NCBI GenBank assembly: GCA_045596925.1
Contig: JAZODH010000020.1
Location: 1 to 13,498 of the forward strand
Length of the DNA stretch: 13,498 nt
DNA from: SIG710 sp045596925
GTDB taxonomy: Bacteria; Bacillota; Clostridia; Oscillospirales; CAG-272
Reading direction: 5' to 3'
The notes beneath the pieces are model-generated. The model was not told where the DNA came from. It did not search any database and worked only from the letters and a program-made list of their open reading frames with translations. This document shows, piece by piece, positions 1 through 6,737 of this stretch. Both the position numbers and the translations under genes were made by a program. How positions within the stretch are numbered: position 1 is the stretch's first letter; every line of letters begins with the position of its first letter.

Positions 1-1262
1 TTTGCCAGCATTCCTCTTATTTTGCTGTCAACGACTGCCGTAACCTTTACAGCCTCGGGACCGTATTCAACGTCCTCAACGACTGCGTTCTTGTATAGGG
101 TATTCAGCGCTCCCTGCTCGGCGTTGGGGATAGTGAAAACAAGACGGCGCTTGCCCTCGTTTACGATCTCCTCAATGCGGTTTACAAGGGCGTCAACGCC
201 CTCGCCTGTCACAGCGGAGACGGCAAAGATGTTCTGCAGCTCAAAATCGGGAAGTATGGGGAGCTTGTCCTTGGCTTTATCCCTCTTGTTGAGCGCAAGA
301 AGCATAGGCTTGCCGCCTGCGTTCAGTTCGTCGATTATTTGCGTTGTCACCGCCAACTGTGCAGGATATTCGTTGTCCGAAAAATCAAGCAGGATAAGGA
401 GAATGTCGGCGTAAACCGCAGTGTCAAGTGTTGATTTGAACGCCTTTACCAAGTGGTGGGGGAGCTTGCGGATAAATCCGACCGTGTCGGTGAGAAGCAC
501 GGGAGTGCCCGAGGGCAAAACGAACTTTCTCGTGGTGGGGTCAAGGGTCGCAAAAAGTTTATCCTGTGCCAGAATACCCGCGTCTGTCAGATAATTGAGC
601 AGAGTGGACTTTCCCGCGTTGGTGTAACCGACGATAGCGATCTCGGGAATACCGCTGCGGTCGCGGGCCGCGCGCATAGTCTGGCGGGTGCGGTCAAGCT
701 CACGCAGCTCTTCCTCAAGCGCAACGATACGGCGCTTTAAGTGCCGTCTGTCGCTTTCGAGCTTCGTCTCACCGGGACCTCTCGTTCCGATACCGCCGCC
801 CAGTCGTGACATGGATTTACCCTTGCCCATAAGTCTCGGTGCGGTGTATTTGAGCTGAGCCAGCTCTACCTGGAGCTTTCCCTCGCCCGTTACGGCGTGA
901 AGCGCGAAGATGTCGAGAATGAGCATACTGCGGTCGATGACGCTGACGTCGCCGCCGATCCCGTCCTCAAGGTTTCTTATCTGAGAGGGGGACAGCTCGC
1001 CGTCGTAGACCACCAGATTTATTTCGTTGTTTTTGCACGCCTCGGCGATCTCCTCCACCTTGCCACGGCCAACGGCGGTGGCAACGTCGGGGTTGGGGCG
1101 CGCTTGAGTGACGCGGATGATCGTCTCACCGCCTGCGGTGTCGATCAGTCGGTCAAGCTCGTCAAGGCTTTTATCGACTTCCTCGGGAGTAACGTTCGGC
1201 GTTATAAGTGCCACTGTCAGCACTCGGTTTTGCACCTCGGGGTTATTTTCTTTAAGTTCCAT
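1..1262 (-). CDS. hflX: GTPase HflX (3' end cut by window edge)
   Basis: Ribosome-associated GTPase that binds 50S/70S particles and acts in ribosome splitting and rescue under stress. Reading the minus strand from ATG at 1262 gives 420 uninterrupted codons with no stop before the window edge; the family is usually about 420-430 aa, so little is missing. The HflX-specific N-terminal domain spans about residues 10-195 and includes the signature RLGGGIGTRGPGETKLE (153-169). The GTPase domain follows: G1 GYTNAGKST (212-220), G3 DTVGF (259-263) followed by the family motif FIRKLPH, G4 NKRD (325-328) and G5 SA (349-350). An AGAGG ribosome binding site (complement of 1267-1271) sits only 4 nt from the ATG. 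No promoter is visible between this gene and the rpmE terminator-like hairpin, so transcription probably comes by read-through from rpmE. The assignment is very secure. Confidence 0.96.
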   Translation of the reverse strand, partial: MELKENNPEVQNRVLTVALITPNVTPEEVDKSLDELDRLIDTAGGETIIRVTQARPNPDVATAVGRGKVEEIAEACKNNEINLVVYDGELSPSQIRNLEDGIGGDVSVIDRSMLILDIFALHAVTGEGKLQVELAQLKYTAPRLMGKGKSMSRLGGGIGTRGPGETKLESDRRHLKRRIVALEEELRELDRTRQTMRAARDRSGIPEIAIVGYTNAGKSTLLNYLTDAGILAQDKLFATLDPTTRKFVLPSGTPVLLTDTVGFIRKLPHHLVKAFKSTLDTAVYADILLILLDFSDNEYPAQLAVTTQIIDELNAGGKPMLLALNKRDKAKDKLPILPDFELQNIFAVSAVTGEGVDALVNRIEEIVNEGKRRLVFTIPNAEQGALNTLYKNAVVEDVEYGPEAVKVTAVVDSKIRGMLA

Positions 1263-1290
1263 GTTACCTCTTTTCGATCAAAAAACAATA

Positions 1291-1327
1291 AGGGCAGGCA
1301 TGTACCACAAAAGCACACGACTGCCCG
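1291..1327 (-). terminator. Terminator-like hairpin between rpmE and hflX
   Basis: On the minus strand GGGCAG pairs with CTGCCC (plus 1321-1326 and 1292-1297). After one T/C mismatch, CGTGTGC pairs with GTACATG through five Watson-Crick and two G-T pairs, with a 7-nt loop. The stem is followed by TTATTGTTTTTT (complement of 1279-1290). This is the shape of an intrinsic terminator for rpmE. The hflX ribosome binding site starts only about 8 nt after the T-tract, so partial read-through or attenuation would set hflX expression (inference). Confidence 0.7.
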
Positions 1328-1342
1328 TTGTTGCGAATTTGA

Positions 1343-1552
1343 TTATTTTGCGCTTGCCTGAAGTCTTTTCTTGAACTTATCAACCTTACCGCCGGCATCA
1401 ACAAACTTCTGCTTACCGGTAAAGAAGGGATGGCACTTAGAGCAAACTTCAACCTTAATCTCTCCGCCCTTTGTGGACTTGGTTGTAACCTTTTCGCCGC
1501 ATGCACAGGAAATTACAACCTCTTCGTAATTAGGATGGATTCCTTCCTTCAT
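1343..1552 (-). CDS. rpmE: 50S ribosomal protein L31, zinc-binding form
   Basis: Small protein of the large ribosomal subunit, located near the central protuberance. The 69-aa product is of normal family length and begins MKEGIHPNYEEVVISCACGE. It carries four cysteines in the zinc-binding arrangement C16, C18, C37 and C40 (CxC then CxxC), which marks the zinc-containing (C+) type as opposed to the Zn-free paralog made in zinc starvation. The segment HPFFTGKQKFVDAGGKVDKF is typical of the family. A GAGG ribosome binding site (complement of 1561-1564) lies 8 nt before the ATG, and a good sigma-A promoter lies at the complement of 1593-1621. The gene precedes hflX on the same strand, with a terminator-like hairpin between. 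Confidence 0.97.
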   Translation of the reverse strand: MKEGIHPNYEEVVISCACGEKVTTKSTKGGEIKVEVCSKCHPFFTGKQKFVDAGGKVDKFKKRLQASAK

Positions 1553-1592
1553 TATTTACACCTCGCTTTACTGATATCCATTAACGAAGGAC

Positions 1593-1621
1593 ATTATAAC
1601 ACGATTTTTTAAAAATTGCAA
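1593..1621 (-). promoter_or_regulatory. Sigma-A promoter of rpmE
   Basis: On the minus strand the -35 TTGCAA (complement of 1616-1621) and -10 TATAAT (complement of 1593-1598) are separated by 17 bp. A TGT extended -10 element precedes the -10 box. It lies about 40 bp upstream of the rpmE ATG. Confidence 0.85.
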
Positions 1622-1713
1622 GAGTTTTTCAAAAAAAATTAAAAAAACTTCTTAAAAGCACCTTTTTTGTGAGATTTATGCAAAAATGCGGGAAATTGGC
1701 GACAAAATTCTGC

Positions 1714-1742
1714 TTGACAGTACAGAGAAGCTGTGGTAAAAT
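1714..1742 (+). promoter_or_regulatory. Sigma-A promoter of the small ORF at 1798
   Basis: The -35 TTGACA (1714-1719) is perfect. A 17-bp spacer leads to TAAAAT (1737-1742), with TGG immediately before it as an extended -10. It ends 55 bp before the start codon. Confidence 0.88.
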
Positions 1743-1797
1743 AGGCACGTACTTAAGAAGCGTATGCTTCAAATAAATTTTGGAGGATCTCAACTGT

Positions 1798-2025
1798 ATG
1801 TTAAAAACTATATGTGGCAAACAGTATGACACAGATAGCGCAACTCTTATTAAAAAGAAGACCTTCGGTGCTTTCGGCGATCCCGCAGGCTACGAGGAGT
1901 CTCTTTATCAGACCGAGGCAGGTCTTTATTTCCTTTACGTAAACGGCGGCGAGGAGTCTGCTTATACAAAAGAGGATATTAAGAGAATGTCCAAGGCAAA
2001 CGCCGAGAAGTGGCTTGCCGAGTAA
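1798..2025 (+). CDS. Small uncharacterised protein, 75 aa
   Basis: No function can be assigned. The start is taken at ATG 1798 because a GGAGGA ribosome binding site (1782-1787) lies 10 nt upstream; an in-frame TTG at 1780 overlaps that site and is not a credible start. The protein begins MLKTICGKQYDTDSATLI, continues through YEESLYQTEAGLYFLYVNGG (about residues 34-53) and ends in a charged helix-like tail, SKANAEKWLAE. From memory, the pattern GKxYDTxxA, then ExLYxTxxGxYFLYxxGG, then a C-terminal AxxW recurs in many short Firmicutes proteins, often on mobile or accessory DNA. They are cytoplasmic by appearance: no signal peptide and no membrane segment. It has its own strong promoter and a perfect terminator, so it is a free-standing transcription unit and very probably a real gene. 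Confidence 0.85.
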   Translation: MLKTICGKQYDTDSATLIKKKTFGAFGDPAGYEESLYQTEAGLYFLYVNGGEESAYTKEDIKRMSKANAEKWLAE

Positions 2026-2030
2026 GGTCG

Positions 2031-2066
2031 AAAGAAAAAGGGCTGCATAGGCAGCCCTTTTTCTTT
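2031..2066. terminator. Bidirectional terminator between convergent genes
   Basis: AAAGAAAAAGGGCTGC (2031-2046) is followed by the loop ATAG and then by its exact reverse complement (2051-2066). This 16-bp perfect inverted repeat gives a GC stem with a T-run on whichever strand is transcribed. It closes the small gene at 1798-2025 (stop 6 bp upstream) and the esterase gene on the opposite strand (stop at 2072). Confidence 0.93.
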
Positions 2067-2071
2067 TGAGT

Positions 2072-4228
2072 TTATTTTTTCTTTTTCTTGAATATTGCAA
2101 GAATCGCAACACCTGCCGCTACGACTGCGGCAGCTGCCGTACCTATGATTATGGGCAGAGAAGATTTCTTTTCCTTGCCTGTGTTGTCGGTGTCATCAGC
2201 CTTGCTGTCATCTGTCTGAACGGGCTTGCTGTCGTCGGGAACTGTATCGGGAGTAGTATTCTCCGCGGTATCGAGCGTTGTGTCATCGGGCGTTTCGTCC
2301 TTTATGACCTCAAACTTCATATTCATTGCCTGCGCGTACTCGGAAGCGTAGGAGTTAGGCTCGACCAGGAGAGTCAGTCCTGCGGGATCGGTGTTGAACG
2401 CCGATTCGGCAATGCTTACAATAGACTTGGGCATCTGTATCTTGACGTTCGAAACGCCTGCAAGATCGAGAGCAAAGGCACCGATCGAAACGAAATCGCC
2501 GTCAAGAACGATTTTCTTTATCTCGCGTCTCTTTGTAAGCCAGGGAGCCTCATCGTCGGGGAATGCCAGAACGCCGCTGCCTTTTACGGTCAGCACGCCA
2601 TCCTCAAGCGTCCAGTCGGAGATAGCTGTTTCAAGAGACTTCTTAAAAGATACGCAGTAATCCGCTTTTTTGTAGGTCGCGTTGTCCTTTATGTCACTTC
2701 CGCCGTCGTGAGTTTTGCCCTGACGCCATGTGATGGAGAAATGCCCTGCGGGAACGTCCTTGCCACGCGTCAGATTGTTGTAGAGTGCCATATTGCCGGT
2801 GGGAGGACAGGTGGTATCGCCCAGACCTGCGGAAAGGGTCGTGGGACAGGTTATAAGCGTTGCAAGATTTGCCGTATCGCAGTATTTGATACCGTCTCCC
2901 GCTGTGGGACGGAGAGTTGAATGAATTTTATCCTCGTCCGTGTTTCCGTGTGTGTCGCACATCCAGGACGAGCTCGCCTCGCATTTTGTTACCTGAGGGC
3001 AAAGAGCCGCCAGACCGAGTGCCATAAATCCGCCCTGGCTTCCGCCGCTGGCAAAGATACTGTTGCCTTTTTTGTAAAGACCCTTCCAGGAATCAAAGCA
3101 AGCCTGAATTTCTGCTTCGGTCATGGTTTCGGATTCATAACCCTTGGCCATAGCGCCGCCTTCTTCACCGAAAGCCTTTTCGAGGAAACGGAGTGCCTGT
3201 ACTTCGCGCAAAAGCACGTTGCGCTGATAGCAGGTCTCGATATTATCGTTGTCCGTTGTGGTCATGCCGTATCCGTTGACCCATCCCGAATAGTTGGTCT
3301 TGAAATCGGCGTTGGTCATTTCGGGCAGGAGATAAAGGGAATGCGCCAGGATGTTGATTCCTATATTGTTGCCGGGGTTGGTCTGAGGATTGACAGTCTG
3401 AACACCGTATCCGATGAAGCCGAAATTGAAGCCCAGAGAGCCGGGGGCCTTGTTCTTGGGAACGGTTATGTATGCCGCCGCAAAGGTGGCGCCGTCGTCG
3501 GGGCCCTTGCCGTTATTGCCTGCAGGACGCTTGATGTTGGCAGGGTTTCCGATGCAGTCAACGTATACCGCGTAAACGTCGACGCCGGGGTAGTTTTCTG
3601 CCTGAGTTCTTATTTTCCCGTCGGAGGCGTAGAAGGATTCCACCTTCTCGATCTTAACGAGATCGGGAGCGCAAGCGTCAAGAAGCTCAAGCTGCTCTTT
3701 CCAGACCTGCTTGAAGTCGTCGGGAATAGGCTCGGTGGTTGTAATGTTCTGCGCGTCGACCAGAACACCGCCCTGGAAAAGGGGTTTGTTGTTCAGATAA
3801 CGGTAATCAAGAAGTGCTTTTCCGTTTTCGTCGCACACGTCGGCCTCAAGGCGGACGTAGCCCGTCTGATTCATGGTAGTGAAGGTCACGGTAGCATTGC
3901 CGTTTTCATCGGCCATGACGTAACCGCTCTTTTCGTAATCCTTGCCCGCGTCACCCTTTATCGTGTACGCAAATCCGGGTGCGGCGATCTTTTTGCCGTT
4001 CTTGTCCCAAAGGGCAAGGGTAAAGGTTACCGTCTCGCCCTGTGTGTACAGGACCATGTTCTTGTCTGTTTGACCTGTGATGTAAACGCCGCTGTCGTAT
4101 TTGCCGTCGTTTACTGCGATCGAGCGCAGATCAAGGAGGTTCGCACCGTGAGAGGGAACGACCGCCGCTGTCATCAACATGGCTGAAAGAAGTATCGTGC
4201 TCAGAATTCTTTTGTTGATCTTTTTCAT
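2072..4228 (-). CDS. Secreted, membrane-anchored acetyl xylan esterase-like protein (CE7/AXE1 type) with LRR segment
   Basis: Predicted extracellular esterase of the acetyl xylan esterase/cephalosporin-C deacetylase family, which removes acetyl groups from xylan oligomers or similar substrates. The 718 residues comprise a signal peptide (1-29, ending PSHGA), an Ig/macroglobulin-like beta domain (about 40-135), and an alpha/beta-hydrolase domain (about 165-535). Then come a short BspA-type leucine-rich-repeat segment (about 540-643), an acidic Thr/Asp-rich linker (645-687), a hydrophobic helix (about 691-713) and a KKKKK tail. Catalytic candidates are Ser397 in GGSQGG, Asp471 in GLGDTTCPP and His507 in GKTHDGG; the SQGG and DxxCPP contexts are typical of CE7. 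Classic CE7 enzymes are about 320 aa, so the additions are notable. The tail resembles a cell-wall sorting signal but LPIII replaces LPxTG, so simple membrane anchoring is preferred. An AAAGGA ribosome binding site (complement of 4234-4239) supports the start. It is divergent from mgtE, with a promoter and palindrome upstream. The substrate is not proven. Confidence 0.85.
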   Translation of the reverse strand: MKKINKRILSTILLSAMLMTAAVVPSHGANLLDLRSIAVNDGKYDSGVYITGQTDKNMVLYTQGETVTFTLALWDKNGKKIAAPGFAYTIKGDAGKDYEKSGYVMADENGNATVTFTTMNQTGYVRLEADVCDENGKALLDYRYLNNKPLFQGGVLVDAQNITTTEPIPDDFKQVWKEQLELLDACAPDLVKIEKVESFYASDGKIRTQAENYPGVDVYAVYVDCIGNPANIKRPAGNNGKGPDDGATFAAAYITVPKNKAPGSLGFNFGFIGYGVQTVNPQTNPGNNIGINILAHSLYLLPEMTNADFKTNYSGWVNGYGMTTTDNDNIETCYQRNVLLREVQALRFLEKAFGEEGGAMAKGYESETMTEAEIQACFDSWKGLYKKGNSIFASGGSQGGFMALGLAALCPQVTKCEASSSWMCDTHGNTDEDKIHSTLRPTAGDGIKYCDTANLATLITCPTTLSAGLGDTTCPPTGNMALYNNLTRGKDVPAGHFSITWRQGKTHDGGSDIKDNATYKKADYCVSFKKSLETAISDWTLEDGVLTVKGSGVLAFPDDEAPWLTKRREIKKIVLDGDFVSIGAFALDLAGVSNVKIQMPKSIVSIAESAFNTDPAGLTLLVEPNSYASEYAQAMNMKFEVIKDETPDDTTLDTAENTTPDTVPDDSKPVQTDDSKADDTDNTGKEKKSSLPIIIGTAAAAVVAAGVAILAIFKKKKK

Positions 4229-4269
4229 ATAAGTCCTTTCCCCGAAATAAAATTGGGTTTAAAGTGAAG

Positions 4270-4288
4270 AATAAGTTAATAACTTATT
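4270..4288. promoter_or_regulatory. Operator-like palindrome downstream of the esterase promoter
   Basis: AATAAGTT-AAT-AACTTATT is a perfect 8-bp inverted repeat with a 3-bp centre. It begins about 10 bp downstream of the minus-strand -10 box of the esterase gene, so it covers roughly positions +3 to +21 of that transcript, where a repressor would block elongation or promoter clearance. The regulator is unknown and no regulator gene is nearby. Confidence 0.5.
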
Positions 4289-4297
4289 CTTTGGCTT

Positions 4298-4326
4298 ATT
4301 TTACGCCTTTTTTGCTCAAAAAGCAA
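4298..4326 (-). promoter_or_regulatory. Sigma-A promoter of the esterase gene
   Basis: On the minus strand the -35 TTGCTT (complement of 4321-4326) and -10 TAAAAT (complement of 4298-4303) are 17 bp apart. This predicts a leader of about 60 nt before the ATG at 4228. Confidence 0.72.
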
Positions 4327-4345
4327 TATGGTATATATTTTTTAG

Positions 4346-4374
4346 TTCAATATGCACAAACAGTTTTGTATAAA
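4346..4374 (+). promoter_or_regulatory. Possible promoter of mgtE
   Basis: A weak -35 TTCAAT (4346-4351) and good -10 TATAAA (4369-4374) with a 17-bp spacer end 27 bp before the mgtE ATG. An alternative, TTGCTC (4312-4317) with TATATT (4334-4339) at 16 bp, overlaps the esterase promoter on the other strand. Which one is used cannot be decided by eye. Confidence 0.4.
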
Positions 4375-4401
4375 TTTCCAAAGAAAGCGAGGTACGCCAC
4401 T

Positions 4402-5766
4402 ATGATGAATGAAAAGGACACTGAAATGCTGGAACTGCTCCAATCAAAGCGCTTTCCCGAGCTCATGCGGAAAATGGACGGTTTGAATCCGATCCATTGC
4501 GCGGAATTTTTGGAGGAGCTTGAGCGACCGCAACAGATAATGGTCTTCCGAATGCTGAAAAAGGATATTTCTGCTGAGATATTTGCAGAGCTGACTCAGG
4601 AGACTATGGAAACTATCATTCAGTCGATAAATGACAGCGAGCTGTCCGCTATTATGGAGGAGCTTTTCGTGGACGACGCGGTGGATATGCTTGAGGAGCT
4701 TCCCGCAGGACTGGTAAAGCGTATTCTCAAAACGGTGAAGCCCGAGACGAGGGCTACTATCAACCGTTTCCTCAGTTATCCCGAGGGTTCGGCCGGAAGC
4801 ATCATGACGGCGGAGTTTATCGACTTCCGCCGCAATATGACGGTCGCACAGGCAATAGCGCACATCAAGAAGACGGGTTACGATAAGGAGACGGTCTACG
4901 TTGGCTACATTACCGACGAAAAGCGCATTCTTCAGGGAAGTATCCGCATCGAGAAGCTTCTTTTTTCTGACGATGATACTCTCATTTGCGATATAATGAA
5001 TACCGACCTTGTCTGCGCGGGTACTCACGATGACGAGGAGGACGTAGCCGACACCATTTCAAAATACGACCTGCCTGCGCTTCCCATCGTTGATGCGGAG
5101 GGCCGTCTTGTGGGTATCGTTACGGTGGACGACGCTATCGACGTCATCGAGGAAAAGAACACAGAGGACATGGAAATGATGGCGGCAATGACCCCTGCTG
5201 ACAAGCCGTACCTTAAAACAGGCGTGCTTTCCACGTTTTCCAAACGAATCCCGTGGCTTTTGCTCCTCATGGTCACCTCCACCTTTACGGGTCGAATAAT
5301 TTCGGGCTTTGAGTCCGCCCTTTCCATGTTCCCCGTGCTTATCGCCTTTATCCCCATGCTCATGGGTACGGGCGGAAACTCGGGCGGTCAGTCTTCTGTT
5401 GCGGTCATTCGCGGACTTGCTCTTGACGAGATACGCCCCGCGGACGCTTTTCACGTGGTACTCAAGGAATCGGGCGTGGCCATTCTTTGCGGTGCGGCGC
5501 TTGCGGTCTGCAACCTGCTGAAAATAATGCTTATTGACAATTTCGTTTTCCATATGGGGGTCGGCACCGTGGCAGCCGTGGTCATCTCACTCACGCTCTT
5601 TACCACAGTACTTGTATCAAAGCTGGTTGGGGGTGCTCTGCCTATTCTGGCAAAGGTCATAGGACTTGACCCCGCCGTCATGGCAAGCCCCTTTATCACC
5701 ACCATAGTTGACGCGGTTTCACTGCTTCTTTACTTCGGTTTTGCACAGGCGCTCCTTCTAAAATAA
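4402..5766 (+). CDS. mgtE: Magnesium transporter MgtE
   Basis: Mg2+-gated magnesium channel/transporter of the cytoplasmic membrane. The 454-aa length from ATG 4402 is the usual family length. Order of parts: helical MgtE-N domain (about 1-130), tandem CBS domains that sense Mg2+ (about 134-255, starting in SAGSIMTAEF), a plug-helix region, and a five-helix membrane domain (about 283-454). The pore signature GTGGNSGGQSS lies at 322-332. Asp437 in TTIVDAVS corresponds, by family knowledge, to the selectivity aspartate of the Thermus protein. A GAGG ribosome binding site (4389-4392) sits 9 nt upstream. The open frame continues upstream to a GTG at 4264, but that adds 46 residues unlike MgtE and lacks a ribosome binding site. 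No M-box riboswitch fits in the 173-bp divergent gap. No terminator follows, so transcripts may continue into the kinase gene. Confidence 0.96.
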   Translation: MMNEKDTEMLELLQSKRFPELMRKMDGLNPIHCAEFLEELERPQQIMVFRMLKKDISAEIFAELTQETMETIIQSINDSELSAIMEELFVDDAVDMLEELPAGLVKRILKTVKPETRATINRFLSYPEGSAGSIMTAEFIDFRRNMTVAQAIAHIKKTGYDKETVYVGYITDEKRILQGSIRIEKLLFSDDDTLICDIMNTDLVCAGTHDDEEDVADTISKYDLPALPIVDAEGRLVGIVTVDDAIDVIEEKNTEDMEMMAAMTPADKPYLKTGVLSTFSKRIPWLLLLMVTSTFTGRIISGFESALSMFPVLIAFIPMLMGTGGNSGGQSSVAVIRGLALDEIRPADAFHVVLKESGVAILCGAALAVCNLLKIMLIDNFVFHMGVGTVAAVVISLTLFTTVLVSKLVGGALPILAKVIGLDPAVMASPFITTIVDAVSLLLYFGFAQALLLK

Positions 5767-5769
5767 CAG

Positions 5770-5798
5770 TTGACAGATAAGGCAAAAAGTGGTATAAT
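5770..5798 (+). promoter_or_regulatory. Full-consensus sigma-A promoter of the pyridoxal kinase gene
   Basis: TTGACA (5770-5775), exactly 17 bp, then TATAAT (5793-5798), preceded by TGG as an extended -10. It starts 4 bp after the mgtE stop codon and ends 32 bp before the kinase start. Confidence 0.93.
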
Positions 5799-5830
5799 TT
5801 TGTTGAAGAAAGAATACCGAGGATTGGAAA

Positions 5831-6664
5831 ATGGACAAGGTAAAAAGAATTTTAAGTATACAGGATATTTCCTGCGTAGGTCAGTGCTCTCTGACCGTTG
5901 CTCTCCCTATAATCTCCGCTTGCGGAATTGAGACGGCGGTGTTGCCGTCCTCGGTGCTTTCCACCCACACGGGCGGTTTTGTGGGCTTTACTTTCCGCGA
6001 CCTGACGGAAGATATGCCTGACATTGAAAAGCATTGGATAAGCGAAGGGCTGAAGTTTGATGCGTTCTACACGGGCTACGTCAGCGAGAGCCAGATAGAT
6101 TACATTTTAAGTATAATGGACAGCTGTGCCTCGGACGGCGCGCTTCGCATCGTTGACCCCGCAATGGCGGATAACGGAAAGCTTTACGTGGGATTCGGTC
6201 AGGATTTTCCGAAAAAAATGGCAAAGCTCTGCCGCGGCGCGGACTATATCCTGCCCAACCTTACTGAGGCGGCCCTGCTTCTAGGACAGGAGCCTGTACT
6301 TTCGGGCTACGGTCGGGAATATATCGAGCTTCTGCTCCGTCAGCTTATGTCGCTGGGTGCAAAGAACGTTATCCTCACGGGTGTGTCCTTTGACGACGAC
6401 AACCTGGGTGCGGCTACATATGACGGTAAGGAAGTGAAATACTACTTTAACGCAAGGATTCCCCGAATGTCCCACGGTACGGGCGACGTTTTTGCTTCCG
6501 CATTTACAGGCGCGCTCATGCGCGGAGCCGATGCGAACCAAGCGGCGGCGATCGCGGCCGACTTTGTCTGCGAAAGCATAAAGGCTACCCCCGAAGATCA
6601 TACTTACGGCGTTTGCTTTGAGCGAGCAATACCCACTCTTGTTGACGCTATCGAGAAAATTTGA
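5831..6664 (+). CDS. pdxY: Pyridoxal/pyridoxamine kinase (PdxK/PdxY-like)
   Basis: Cytoplasmic ribokinase-fold kinase that phosphorylates the 5'-hydroxyl of pyridoxal, pyridoxamine or pyridoxine in the vitamin B6 salvage pathway. The 277-aa product has normal length. It opens with RILSIQDISCVGQCSL (6-21), continues with SVLSTHTGGF (41-50), has the NLTE segment (143-146) that contributes to nucleotide/metal binding, and carries the anion-hole/catalytic motif HGTGDVFASAF (215-225) with Asp219 as general base. The family also contains hydroxymethylpyrimidine kinases (ThiD), but the N-terminal and STHTG segments favour B6 kinases; no thi genes are nearby. A GAGGA ribosome binding site (5819-5823) is 7 nt upstream. 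The gene has its own consensus promoter and ends at a hairpin with a T-run, which also forms part of the first lipoprotein leader. The symbol could equally be pdxK. Confidence 0.9.
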   Translation: MDKVKRILSIQDISCVGQCSLTVALPIISACGIETAVLPSSVLSTHTGGFVGFTFRDLTEDMPDIEKHWISEGLKFDAFYTGYVSESQIDYILSIMDSCASDGALRIVDPAMADNGKLYVGFGQDFPKKMAKLCRGADYILPNLTEAALLLGQEPVLSGYGREYIELLLRQLMSLGAKNVILTGVSFDDDNLGAATYDGKEVKYYFNARIPRMSHGTGDVFASAFTGALMRGADANQAAAIAADFVCESIKATPEDHTYGVCFERAIPTLVDAIEKI

Positions 6665-6666
6665 TA

Positions 6667-6717
6667 TTTTTCGGAAAAAGTGCAACAAGTTTGCACTTTT
6701 TTGTTTTTATAGGTAGA
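6667..6717 (+). repeat. Leader cassette copy A (upstream of lipoprotein 1)
   Basis: Shares with the copies near 8304 and 10612 the blocks TTTTCGG, AAAAGTGYAACAA, a right hairpin arm ending in TTTT, and TTTATAGGTAGA (6706-6717), followed by a GGAGG ribosome binding site. Relative to the other copies it is 2 nt shorter in the loop, reads GTTTTT instead of GTCTTT before ATAGG, and lacks the upstream GGTCGCTCTG block. Confidence 0.8.
6675..6702 (+). terminator. Intrinsic terminator after the kinase gene
   Basis: AAAAAGTGCAA (6675-6685) pairs perfectly with TTGCACTTTTT (6691-6701) around the loop CAAGT and ends in a six-T run. The stem is 11 bp with four GC pairs. The same hairpin recurs in two later leaders without such a T-run, so it may have a second role. 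Confidence 0.75.
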
Positions 6718-6737
6718 CCCCGAAAGGAGGACAAAAA

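Noticed and set aside
2087..2158. Sortase sorting signal at the C-terminus of the esterase (LPIIIG, hydrophobic stretch, lysine tail)
   Set aside because: The layout is right but the fourth residue is Ile instead of Thr, so a plain transmembrane anchor is the safer call.
2921..4186. Long plus-strand open frame (421 codons) and another at 2066-2920, opposite the esterase gene
   Set aside because: They lie entirely antisense to a gene with signal peptide, triad and domain structure; their translations show no recognisable domain and no ribosome binding site.
4264..4401. Upstream GTG start that would add 46 residues to MgtE
   Set aside because: No ribosome binding site, residues unlike the family, and the segment overlaps the divergent promoter and palindrome.
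4229..4401. Possible M-box (magnesium) riboswitch before mgtE
   Set aside because: The gap is only 173 bp, AT-rich and taken up by promoters; the conserved M-box helices are not seen.
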